From Halorubrum vacuolatum (lineage in GTDB: Archaea > Halobacteriota > Halobacteria > Halobacteriales > Haloferacaceae): DNA of 64,000 nt. The translations under genes were made by a program, and so were the position numbers. Location of the stretch: the NCBI RefSeq assembly GCF_900188065.1, contig NZ_FZNQ01000010.1, positions 1-64,000 on the forward strand, written 5' to 3'. The notes below the pieces were generated by a model. The model had not been told where the DNA came from and did no database searches. It saw only the letters and a program-made list of their open reading frames with translations. Positions 16,218 through 22,902 of this stretch are shown here, in pieces. The stretch's first letter is position 1. Every line of letters starts with the position of its first letter.

Positions 16218-16256
16218 CAGAGGAATCGAACCCCTGAGAATCACCAGACACGCCTA
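16218..16256 (-). other. tRNA T-arm-like hairpin between genes (copy 2)
   Basis: The same 19 nt as copy 1 (16256-16238, including the TAG stop of the upstream gene) is followed by a 6-bp stem (one G-U pair) with loop TTCGATT (16236-16218) and GGCGTCC, like the 3' end of a tRNA. GGATGT in the coding end just upstream could pair with GCGTCC. No full cloverleaf can be drawn. Confidence 0.6.
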
Positions 16257-16652
16257 CATCCTCGCTAAACCGATACGGCCAACCATCTCTTCCCGCAGGT
16301 AATCTTCGATTTCCTCGTATTCTATCTCCTCAGTATCTACTCCAGTAACCTGTCCGTCGTCATCTCGGTGAACCCGATTCAGAATCCAGTACTGTCGCTT
16401 CTCGTTATTCCAGCTGTCATCCCGCACTTCATACACATATCCTTCTTCCAGTTCAGACGCTGGGACATACAGTTTACCAGTCTTTCCAGAATGGGATGTG
16501 TCTCCTTTCTCAGAAATAAATTCTCGGTCGAAATTGTACTTCTCGTGGAGGTCTGTGATTCGGGCGACATAGTTTGTCTTTCCGAAATTAACATGAACTC
16601 CATCGTTGTCTTCTGTGCGAATCCAGTCGGACAGTTTTGTATTACCTGTCAT
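16254..16652 (-). CDS. 132-aa protein of unknown function
   Basis: Soluble mixed alpha/beta protein beginning MTGNTKLSDWIRTEDNDGVHVN; rich in Asp, Glu, Tyr and Trp; possible beta domain in the middle (YVPASELEEGYVYEVRDDSW). Family not recognised. Transcribed from a promoter with two TTTGTA-N5-TACAAA palindromes spaced 40 bp apart, so it is probably among the most tightly controlled genes of the element. TATA box to ATG spacing of about 25 bp implies a leaderless mRNA. Confidence 0.65.
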   Translation of the reverse strand: MTGNTKLSDWIRTEDNDGVHVNFGKTNYVARITDLHEKYNFDREFISEKGDTSHSGKTGKLYVPASELEEGYVYEVRDDSWNNEKRQYWILNRVHRDDDGQVTGVDTEEIEYEEIEDYLREEMVGRIGLARM

Positions 16653-16674
16653 ACATAATACATGGATGGCAGGG

Positions 16675-16742
16675 GTTATATATCTTTTGTACTTACTACA
16701 AAATCATGGAATTAGGGTATTATATTTTGTACTAATTACAAA
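16675..16742 (-). promoter_or_regulatory. double TTTGTA-N5-TACAAA operator and TATA box
   Basis: Palindromes at 16686-16702 and 16726-16742 (start-to-start 40 bp, near four helical turns), then GATATATAAC on the minus strand as TATA box (16675-16684). The arrangement suggests cooperative binding of a dimeric repressor. Confidence 0.75.
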
Positions 16743-16914
16743 AAGAGAATCAACACAGACGGGCATAGATGCAGTAAATCACCCGGAATTTGGCACGGAA
16801 ACTCTCTCATGCCCAGGGACCGGACCAGAGAAGAATTTCGACCTCCAGAAACACCCAAAACACGCCCACAATCACAAGGTCGGAAAACAGGGATTTTCAG
16901 GAACAGGAGGATGG

Positions 16915-17014
16915 GACTTCAACCTATTCTAACCCTATACTACTACTTCTAATAGTATACTACTAACTTACTAATAATCTTATTAATTAATAACTTTTTT
17001 AATAAATTAATAAT
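16915..17014 (-). repeat. AT-rich repeat B (inverted copy)
   Basis: Perfect 100-bp reverse complement of 8042-8141. It lies between the divergent genes 16652 (-) and 17109 (+). The side facing lower coordinates (to about 16880) keeps traces of the extended similarity seen between A and C (CCTGTTCCTGAAA). The stretch 16743-16914 shows no convincing gene. Confidence 0.85.
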
Positions 17015-17065
17015 CTAACTGTAATAACACGGGTATGCTGCTCCTGTATTTTCTTGATATATATG

Positions 17066-17085
17066 ATAACAGAAGGTTATTTAAT
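17066..17085 (+). promoter_or_regulatory. ATAAC-N5-GTTAT site at TATA box of surface gene 1
   Basis: The perfect inverted repeat at 17066-17080 overlaps GGTTATTTAATG. The ATG at 17109 is at or near the predicted transcription start. Confidence 0.65.
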
Positions 17086-17108
17086 GATTGACATTATAAC
17101 TCTAAGTA

Positions 17109-18413
17109 ATGGTTTTGAAATTAACAATCAGAGCCCTGATGATGCTTATTTTAGTCGTCGGCATTGCGGCTGGACTGATGTATCTCGGGCTCGGAGAAGT
17201 GGCAGCACAAGATAACGAATACGAACTGTCCGAAGAGGATGATTACACAATTGTGTATGAGTCAGATGAGGAATTGAGAGTGTGGAATTACCAAGATGGA
17301 TACGAGTGGATAACCACATATCCGAACGAAGAACCAACTAATAATGGGTTCTATTTTGATGGTAATTATATTTATGCTTGGACTTGGGGACTCAGCGACG
17401 ACCCTGTGTATATGGATGTATACTCTACAGACGGGACGTTAGTCGATAGTTCTGAATTGGATGAAAATAAGTTCCAAAATCAGAGAGACCATCAAATTGA
17501 AGATTTGACCGTCAGTAATGGTCAGGTCTACTCTGTGGATACAAGCGGTGGTATAACGACATGGGAAGCAGGGAGTGCGATTACATATGATAACTCCGAT
17601 GTTGTCGTGGATTTTGATGACGACAGCAGTGCCAGTCAACTTGATTCTGCTGACGGAACAGTATATTACAGCGAGTACAACCCAAGTGTTGACGAACCAG
17701 CTGAAATCGGATATTTAAACGAAGATGGTGAGCAAGTACCAATCACCGACGAAGGTTTAGGATATATTCATGCCGACGATACTGGAGTATACTACTTCGA
17801 TAATCGGGATACAGATGAAATTGAACTGAGTAAATTTGGCGAGTGGACTGTAACTCTGACTGACGGTTCTGAAGATGAAATCTCTCTCGAACACATTGAT
17901 ACAGTTGACAACCACATTATAGTTGATGATGAGGAAATTTTCGGGTCAGCGTATGCGATACCATTTGACGACATTGAAAATGGAGATGAAGTTGAATTGA
18001 ATGATAACGATAACCGTTCTTTTTCAGTTTCTTACAATGATAGGGCAGACACAAGTCAAAAATTTATTTACTGGAATCGAACTGTCAAGGACATATACGG
18101 TAACGATTTGCACACCAGAGATACGACGGGATATGAGCAGACATATTTGATTAATGAGGATATTGATTTCAGCTCGGACGAGACCGAGGATGAGTCGGAC
18201 GAGGACGATTCAAATAATTTCAATGAACTCGATGACGATGATACAGAATCAACAGATGACGGAATCATAATTGGAGATAGCGGTGGAGACGAGACCTCCA
18301 GCGATGGAGTTAATGATGTAATACTACTCCTCGGTGGGACTATGGCCGTCGCAGGTGGACTTGGACTGTGGTACTTACTCGGTGGCGGGGAAGTAACTCG
18401 GCGTCGAGTCTGA
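17109..18413 (+). CDS. secreted beta-propeller-like surface protein with C-terminal anchor
   Basis: 434 aa with a signal peptide (about 1-34), then repeated blade-like segments (GNYIYAWTWG, GQVYSVDTSGGITTW, DDTGVYYFDN) suggesting a beta-propeller. An acidic Asp/Glu/Ser stalk (about 355-400) follows, then a C-terminal membrane helix and a basic RRRV tail. This is the architecture of spike or S-layer-like receptor-binding proteins on haloarchaeal membrane viruses and vesicles. The propeller call is from repeat pattern only. A wHTH gene follows 53 bp later. Confidence 0.7.
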   Translation: MVLKLTIRALMMLILVVGIAAGLMYLGLGEVAAQDNEYELSEEDDYTIVYESDEELRVWNYQDGYEWITTYPNEEPTNNGFYFDGNYIYAWTWGLSDDPVYMDVYSTDGTLVDSSELDENKFQNQRDHQIEDLTVSNGQVYSVDTSGGITTWEAGSAITYDNSDVVVDFDDDSSASQLDSADGTVYYSEYNPSVDEPAEIGYLNEDGEQVPITDEGLGYIHADDTGVYYFDNRDTDEIELSKFGEWTVTLTDGSEDEISLEHIDTVDNHIIVDDEEIFGSAYAIPFDDIENGDEVELNDNDNRSFSVSYNDRADTSQKFIYWNRTVKDIYGNDLHTRDTTGYEQTYLINEDIDFSSDETEDESDEDDSNNFNELDDDDTESTDDGIIIGDSGGDETSSDGVNDVILLLGGTMAVAGGLGLWYLLGGGEVTRRRV

Positions 18414-18466
18414 AAGTCTGACCCGTGAGAGAAAAACCTTAAACATCTTACAATTACTGTCTATAC

Positions 18467-18712
18467 ATGGCACAGTCAGTTGAACGAGCGTTAATCGTGA
18501 TGGAGATTATGGATAAGTACCAGCGGGTGGGCGAGCCTGTTTCTGTTTCCGAGGTCGAGGATAAGGTTGACTTTTCTGAGGATACGGTGAGGCGGAGACT
18601 CGATGACTTAGTAAAGCGGGGATGGGCGTATAAGAAAGGAGAGTTCTATTTCCCGATGTTCCAACTCGGAAAGTCTGGTTTTTATAAGCCCGACAAGGCT
18701 GATTTTTCCTAG
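18467..18712 (+). CDS. winged-helix DNA-binding protein
   Basis: 81 aa with a winged helix (PVSVSEVEDKVDFSEDTVRRRLDDLVKRGWAYKKGEFYF). Probable local regulator of the two surface-protein genes on either side. A TATA-like CTTAAAC lies about 27 bp upstream of the ATG, so it can be transcribed separately and leaderless. Confidence 0.75.
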   Translation: MAQSVERALIVMEIMDKYQRVGEPVSVSEVEDKVDFSEDTVRRRLDDLVKRGWAYKKGEFYFPMFQLGKSGFYKPDKADFS

Positions 18713-18801
18713 GATTTTACAGGGGTCTTAGTAGCGATAGTGAGACGATTTTTTGCGGTTAGAAATATCAACAGGTGCAGGTGAGGATTGGCTACCGACA
18801 A

Positions 18802-18851
18802 CCCCCTATTGGGGGCTTGTTTCAATACCGACTCCAGTCTCAAAATGAAAC
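18802..18851. other. paired hairpins in a 300-bp gene-free stretch
   Basis: CCCCC-TATT-GGGGG (18802-18815) is followed by GTTTCA (18819-18824) and its complement TGAAAC (18846-18851). The rest of 18713-19026 has no convincing gene. Downstream is a TATA-like ACATATAAAAAATAC (near 18875). It could hold a terminator for the wHTH gene or a small RNA; not decidable by eye. Confidence 0.35.
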
Positions 18852-19026
18852 ACCGAGCCACCCCTGTGGAACATATAAAAAATACAATTCCGTGGGCTGG
18901 GCTGATAGTGAATAATAGAGACTGACTCTGGGTGTAGAAACTATTCCAATAGTGGGGCGGTGTCGATGATAACTCTACACGAGAACACTCTCAAAGTGAA
19001 TCAAGGAAGGTGGGTTGAATTATCGA

Positions 19027-19227
19027 CTACAAGAAATACCAATACGGACTCCCCGATTTGTGATTCATGACATCCAACTCTACCAACGAGTTAAACACAT
19101 TTCGCACGGTGTATCTGGAAACACGACCGTCGCACTCTGAAACCATCTCGTCCACAGTCCACGCTATTTTATCCTCCGATTCCAACAGATTTGAAAACAC
19201 AATATCCCTCGCAGTTGGTTCAACCAT
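19027..19227 (-). CDS. winged-helix DNA-binding protein
   Basis: 66 aa consisting of a single winged helix (WTVDEMVSECDGRVSRYTVRNVFNSLVELDVM) ending SGSPYWYF. Divergent from the 19383 operon, with about 155 bp of shared promoter DNA between them, so it may control that operon. AT-rich TATA-like sequence precedes its start. Confidence 0.7.
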   Translation of the reverse strand: MVEPTARDIVFSNLLESEDKIAWTVDEMVSECDGRVSRYTVRNVFNSLVELDVMNHKSGSPYWYFL

Positions 19228-19339
19228 ATTATTACTATTATTTATATTCTATGTCTAAATAATTACTGGAGCAGAAGACAGTCCTGATAACAAGGGTATG
19301 AGTTCGTACTGTGTTGTTGTAATATTTTAACCCCATAGT

Positions 19340-19357
19340 ATAACCAAAAGTTATAAA
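19340..19357 (+). promoter_or_regulatory. ATAAC-N5-GTTAT site at TATA box of surface operon 2
   Basis: The perfect inverted repeat at 19340-19354 overlaps GTTATAAAACC. The TATA-proximal sequence closely matches the structural-operon promoter at 8269 (TATAACCA..AGTTATAAAA). The predicted start is close to the ATG at 19383. Confidence 0.7.
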
Positions 19358-19382
19358 ACCCTATATTACGCATAGTTATAGT

Positions 19383-19604
19383 ATGGGACATTTTGATGGG
19401 CTGACAGTAGGACTCGGGCTCGGAATGGCTGTAACAACGCTGTACACCTTGGTGTATAGTCTCAGTCTCCTCGTGTCAGGGTCGATAGTCGGCGTGATGT
19501 TTGGGCTACTCGGCTTGCTGACGGTCGGCACCATCGGTTGGATTGGATTCCAGTTGTCCCCGTATCGAAATTCAAACATCACAAACCTTACACTAAAACC
19601 ATGA
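19383..19604 (+). CDS. small two-span membrane protein
   Basis: 73 aa with two membrane segments (about 8-29 and 33-56). It is paired with the following surface protein through an ATGA overlap. A small membrane protein ahead of a larger anchored protein repeats the arrangement seen at 8319-9316. Function unknown. Confidence 0.65.
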   Translation: MGHFDGLTVGLGLGMAVTTLYTLVYSLSLLVSGSIVGVMFGLLGLLTVGTIGWIGFQLSPYRNSNITNLTLKP

Positions 19605-20890
19605 ATGTAATTGGTAAAATCCGAGGAAACTCGGGAACGAACGGACTCGGACCTAAACTCGTCGCTCTTGTAGTTGCGAGTATGGTCTTGATGTCTATGG
19701 TAGCGATGCCCGTTGCCGCCGCATCATTTGTTGCAGTTACAGATGTCGACGGCGAAGACGGCGAACAAACCTGGGAAATCGAACTCGATGGTGAAACCCA
19801 ATCGGGAGAGGAAATCCGAATCGTAACCTTTGACGATTCTGGAGACGAAATCGATTACTCCAATGCTGAAGTCTCTACTAATCTGAATGACGATAACCTC
19901 ATTCACTTTAGTGATGGAGATTCTGACCTATTCGTTGAATATCAAGTCCAAGAAGAGGACATCGGAGATACGCTTGAAGTAACAGTCGAAGGTATCGAGG
20001 TGTCGGCTGATGGAGAAGAGAATTATAGTGTCCAGTTAATCGACTCTGACGAGGAGGAAGAACTATCCGAAAGTACTTTCGACTACTTCGTGTCTGAAGA
20101 CTCTGATAACGGAGACGAGGAGGCTGATGAGTACACTGTAACCTTCGAAGTGGATGATGAAGATGGTAACGCAATCGAAGGTGCTGATGTCTCTGTCGCT
20201 GGAGTTCAAGAAACCACAGACGCTGATGGTGTTGTAACATACGACCTCGAAGACGGGTCATACCATTACAGCGTATCCGCTGATGGGTATGTTGATATTG
20301 TGTCAGATGATGACGATTCAGTTGAACCCTTTGAGATTGCTGGAGAGGATAAAACAGTCTCTGTGACACTCGAACAGCAGACGACAGTATACGAGTTTGA
20401 GGTTGTAGATGGCGAGGATTCCGTTGAGGAGTTTGACTTCGCTATGTACGATGCTGAGGACTCTCTTGTCGGAGGTGAGATGGTCGAAGTAGATGACGGT
20501 AGTACGATTACTGTCGATGGGGTCACTGTCAATGACGAGTACACTGTTGAGGTTACAGTAGATGAAGAAGACGAGGATGGTGAAACTCAAGAAGTAACCT
20601 ACTCGGAGTCTTTCTCTGCTGAAGAAGTCGCTGACGGTGAAGAGTATGTATCCATGACGCTCGACCTTGGTGAGTTAGAACAGGTGGAAGATGGCAGCGT
20701 TATTCCTATTGGAGACGCTGGTGAGACTGCTTCAGGTTGGTTCGACTCCTTAGTTGAAGAACTTGAAGACCTTGGACTCGGCGCTAATCTCTCAGTTATT
20801 CTCGGTGGAGTTATCGCTATCCTTGTTGCCATTGGTGGTGCTATCTTTGTTGTTAGTGGTACTCGTGGCGTCTTCAATACAGTACGATAA
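19601..20890 (+). CDS. secreted surface protein with C-terminal anchor
   Basis: 429 aa with a signal peptide (about 15-42), acidic Ig-like beta domains including a carboxypeptidase-regulatory/PEGA-like unit (VDDEDGNAIEGADVSVAG..TTDADGVVTYDLEDGSY), an amphipathic segment (ASGWFDSLVEELEDLG), a C-terminal membrane helix (about 400-423) and a short basic end. A second spike candidate beside the propeller protein at 17109. The start at 19601 overlaps the upstream stop; an in-frame start at 19538 would lie inside the upstream gene and before the signal peptide. Confidence 0.75.
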   Translation: MNVIGKIRGNSGTNGLGPKLVALVVASMVLMSMVAMPVAAASFVAVTDVDGEDGEQTWEIELDGETQSGEEIRIVTFDDSGDEIDYSNAEVSTNLNDDNLIHFSDGDSDLFVEYQVQEEDIGDTLEVTVEGIEVSADGEENYSVQLIDSDEEEELSESTFDYFVSEDSDNGDEEADEYTVTFEVDDEDGNAIEGADVSVAGVQETTDADGVVTYDLEDGSYHYSVSADGYVDIVSDDDDSVEPFEIAGEDKTVSVTLEQQTTVYEFEVVDGEDSVEEFDFAMYDAEDSLVGGEMVEVDDGSTITVDGVTVNDEYTVEVTVDEEDEDGETQEVTYSESFSAEEVADGEEYVSMTLDLGELEQVEDGSVIPIGDAGETASGWFDSLVEELEDLGLGANLSVILGGVIAILVAIGGAIFVVSGTRGVFNTVR

Positions 20891-20965
20891 GGTATAGCCA
20901 TTCAACCAGTTTTCTTTATTAAACAGACAAGGAGAGAGGTATCTACTCAGAAGGGGACACCAGTA

Positions 20966-21033
20966 TTATTAGTAGTATTATTAATTTATTAAAAAAGTTA
21001 TTAATTAATAAGATTATTAGTAAGTTAGTAGTA
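20966..21033 (+). repeat. AT-rich repeat C (direct copy)
   Basis: Identical over 68 bp to 8031-8098. Weaker similarity continues to about 21206 (CCTGTT, CAGG, GGGTGTTTGAGTGTATAAC). It lies between convergent genes ending at 20890 and 21231; no gene is seen in this stretch. Confidence 0.85.
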
Positions 21034-21119
21034 GTATAGTAATAGTAGTAGTATTAGTTTGAAATGAGTTGGAAGTTCCATCTTCCCTGTTCCTGAAACT
21101 CGACTTTACAGGCTCTGAC

Positions 21120-21173
21120 ATAGCGTTCGGGTTATAGAGCCTTGGTAACAATCCGCATAGACTAAGACGCTAT
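21120..21173. repeat. inverted counterpart of segment 8184-8236
   Basis: ATAGCG and CGCTAT arms enclose 42 bp that are homologous to the 41 bp of copy A when reverse complemented, while the surrounding repeat is in direct orientation. Confidence 0.7.
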
Positions 21174-21230
21174 GCGAACTCCGGTCTATGGGTGTTTGAG
21201 TGTATAACAGCGGGTGAAAAGAGAGAGTGT

Positions 21231-21503
21231 TTAGAATGCGTATGCCTCTTCGATTTCGTTGAAGGCTTCGGCGTGTTCTCGTTCTTCTGGTGTTTGGACG
21301 ATTTGGATGAGTTCGTGGAGTGCTTCGAGTCCATCTGATTCGATGCTTGCTCCGTATCGTGCTTTTTGTTCTTCGTTGAGGTTTTCGATTTCGTCTTGGA
21401 CTGATTCTACGGTTTCGATTAGGTCATTGATTTCGTCCATTTCGTCGGCTGTGAATGTTTGTTCTTCAATCCGTGCTTCGATTTCTTTCATACTCAAAGT
21501 CAT
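21231..21503 (-). CDS. small helical acidic protein
   Basis: 90 aa, nearly all helical and acidic (EIEARIEEQTFTADEMDEINDLIETVESVQDEIENL), coiled-coil-like, with no membrane segment. Family not recognised. The promoter has a TTTGTA-N5-TACAAA operator and a TATA box 28-35 bp before the ATG at 21503, which supports that start over a second ATG 12 bp downstream. Confidence 0.65.
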   Translation of the reverse strand: MTLSMKEIEARIEEQTFTADEMDEINDLIETVESVQDEIENLNEEQKARYGASIESDGLEALHELIQIVQTPEEREHAEAFNEIEEAYAF

Positions 21504-21530
21504 CTGTATACTATCCTACAATACCCACCC

Positions 21531-21557
21531 TTATATATCTTTTGTATCTACTACAAA
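21531..21557 (-). promoter_or_regulatory. TTTGTA-N5-TACAAA operator and TATA box
   Basis: Palindrome at 21541-21557; TATA-like ATATATAA at 21531-21538. On the minus strand the context (palindrome, AAGATATATAAGGGTGGGTATTG) is nearly the same as at 4975-5013, so more than the palindrome is shared. Confidence 0.75.
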
Positions 21558-21647
21558 ATTTTAGGGTTTTAAGTCAGGAACCAATAAATTTGGTTACTCA
21601 AAGTCGTCTAAGTTAGTTCTCGTTCTATGTGATTCTACAAGAACTGT

Positions 21648-21785
21648 TTACCAGCGGGGTTCCTGTTCTCGCTCTTCCATCCCGTATTCTTCAGGGGGTT
21701 CAGGTTCTGGTGCGTTGTCCTGAAGATAGTCGTAGTATTCTGCCTTTTCGACTTCCGCTTTCGTCGTATTGCCTTTCTTAGACAT
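21648..21785 (-). CDS. 45-aa microprotein
   Basis: Begins MSKKGNTTKAEVEKAEYYDY and continues with a Pro/Glu-rich tail ending EPRW. A TATA-like TTTAATATAATA about 25 bp upstream of the ATG supports expression. It lies between the integrase stop and the 21231-21503 gene; function unknown. Confidence 0.55.
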   Translation of the reverse strand: MSKKGNTTKAEVEKAEYYDYLQDNAPEPEPPEEYGMEEREQEPRW

Positions 21786-21857
21786 ACACTAATGTTAGTA
21801 TGATATTATATTAAAACCACCGATATTAACTCAAAAACTATATGTTCGTTATATTGG

Positions 21858-22844
21858 TTAGATGTTGTCTAAAAACGCCCTACGCTGGTTCATTTTCTCT
21901 AACTTGCTTCGGCTGTCGTAGTGCTTATCGAGTACATCTTCTGAAACATTCGCACGGTCGGAGACAACCTTCTCTGGTAATCCTTCCCTGAGGAAGTGGG
22001 TTATTGAACCTCGTCGGATGGCGTGTGGTGATACTGTGTCATCGCAACAGTAGGCTTGCTTGCTGTTGGTGTTACAGTCGCACTCGGTTGATTCTCCCCT
22101 GAACGAGGGACAGGTGAGTTGGTATGACCATCTCCGCATGGTGTTTCTATGTACACGCCCGTGTGGACTGGAAATGAAGGGGTTGCGTCCGTGTTGGTCT
22201 TCTACTTCGACTCGGTTGTGTTTGAGATAGTCGTCCAGTATAGTACAGGTTTCCTCTGACAGGGCAACAGGTCGTTCTCCCTGTACTCCATTCTTCAACT
22301 TCGTACCGTCCCGTTCTCGGTAGTAGATGTATTCCTCCTCTGGGTGGTAATCCTCTACATCCAGGGCCCGGAGTGAACTGATGCGGGCACTTGTCCTCCA
22401 CGCTAACAAAAACCAGATGTGTCGGACAGAGGCATAGTGGTATCTGTCCAGTGTCTCAAGGATTTCCCGAGCCTCGTCTGCGGGCACGATTCTGTCATTC
22501 CGTTCCTCACTGGGACTCATCGATACCTTTGGAACTGCCTCGTGAAGGTCGGGCTCAACCGCTCCAATTCTCTCCAGAAATTTGAGGAACACTCTGAGGG
22601 TGTCCATCTGACCTTTCATGCTCGCTTTAGTGAGGTCTCCATCGTGTCGACGCCAGTTGGCATAGTCATCTATCTCCGGGCGGGTGATTGTAGAGACATC
22701 TGTGATTCCGTTGAGTTCACACCATCGGACGAAGTGTTTGAGTCGGTAGTGGTGACTTTTGAGGGTTGATTCTCTGAGGTCGGTCTTTCGGCTTTCAAGA
22801 TATGTGGTCTTGGCTTGGTCTGGGTTTAATCCGGGGTTTGGCAT
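21858..22844 (-). CDS. int: tyrosine recombinase (integrase)
   Basis: 328 aa. N-terminal SAM-like core-binding domain (about 1-110). Catalytic domain with R in TSARISSLRALD, H-x-x-R in SPHAIRRGS and nucleophile Y in DKHYDSRS. A Cys-rich insertion (CPSF..ECDCN..YCCDD) is typical of haloarchaeal integrases. It catalyses recombination between attP and the tRNA-Val 3' end. It reads away from attR, which lies about 30 bp upstream of its start. All catalytic residues appear present, so excision may still be possible. Confidence 0.93.
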   Translation of the reverse strand: MPNPGLNPDQAKTTYLESRKTDLRESTLKSHHYRLKHFVRWCELNGITDVSTITRPEIDDYANWRRHDGDLTKASMKGQMDTLRVFLKFLERIGAVEPDLHEAVPKVSMSPSEERNDRIVPADEAREILETLDRYHYASVRHIWFLLAWRTSARISSLRALDVEDYHPEEEYIYYRERDGTKLKNGVQGERPVALSEETCTILDDYLKHNRVEVEDQHGRNPFISSPHGRVHRNTMRRWSYQLTCPSFRGESTECDCNTNSKQAYCCDDTVSPHAIRRGSITHFLREGLPEKVVSDRANVSEDVLDKHYDSRSKLEKMNQRRAFLDNI

Positions 22845-22876
22845 AGTGTATCATACTCCCGAATCGCAAGACCAGA

Positions 22877-22902
22877 GGTGGTTCGAATCCGCCCGAGCCC
22901 AT
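22877..22902 (+). repeat. attR (tRNA-Val 3' end copy)
   Basis: Right copy of the 26-bp core identical to 3096-3121. The upstream part of the tRNA is absent, so this is not a functional tRNA. Confidence 0.93.

Larger units (their letters stand above)
3096..22902. mobile_element. integrated virus/vesicle-like element in tRNA-Val
   Basis: About 19.8 kb bounded by a 26-bp perfect direct repeat of the tRNA-Val 3' end (3096-3121 and 22877-22902). Base composition is visibly more AT-rich than both flanks. The tyrosine recombinase gene lies beside the right repeat. The content includes an MCM helicase, an RHH protein, a P-loop ATPase after overlapping membrane-protein genes, a TBP-like factor, a restriction-modification pair and two secreted, C-terminally anchored surface proteins. 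There is no tailed-virus head, portal or terminase gene. This suggests a pleolipovirus-like or vesicle-forming replicon rather than a caudovirus; that classification is inference. Confidence 0.92.

Noticed and set aside
15989-16256. Complete tRNA genes at the two T-arm-like hairpins
   Set aside because: No D-arm, anticodon arm or matching 7-bp acceptor could be drawn on either side, so they are called T-arm-like only.
16606-16932. 108-codon plus-strand frame across the double-operator promoter
   Set aside because: Covers promoter, operators and part of repeat B; composition is not coding-like.
18819-18851. GTTTCA...TGAAAC resembling the ends of a haloarchaeal CRISPR repeat
   Set aside because: Only one unit, with no repeated spacing and no spacers or cas genes. 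Treated as a simple inverted repeat.
18966-19070. 34-codon frame (MITLHENTLKVN...) on the plus strand
   Set aside because: Overlaps the end of the antisense wHTH gene, and there is no promoter or coupling evidence.
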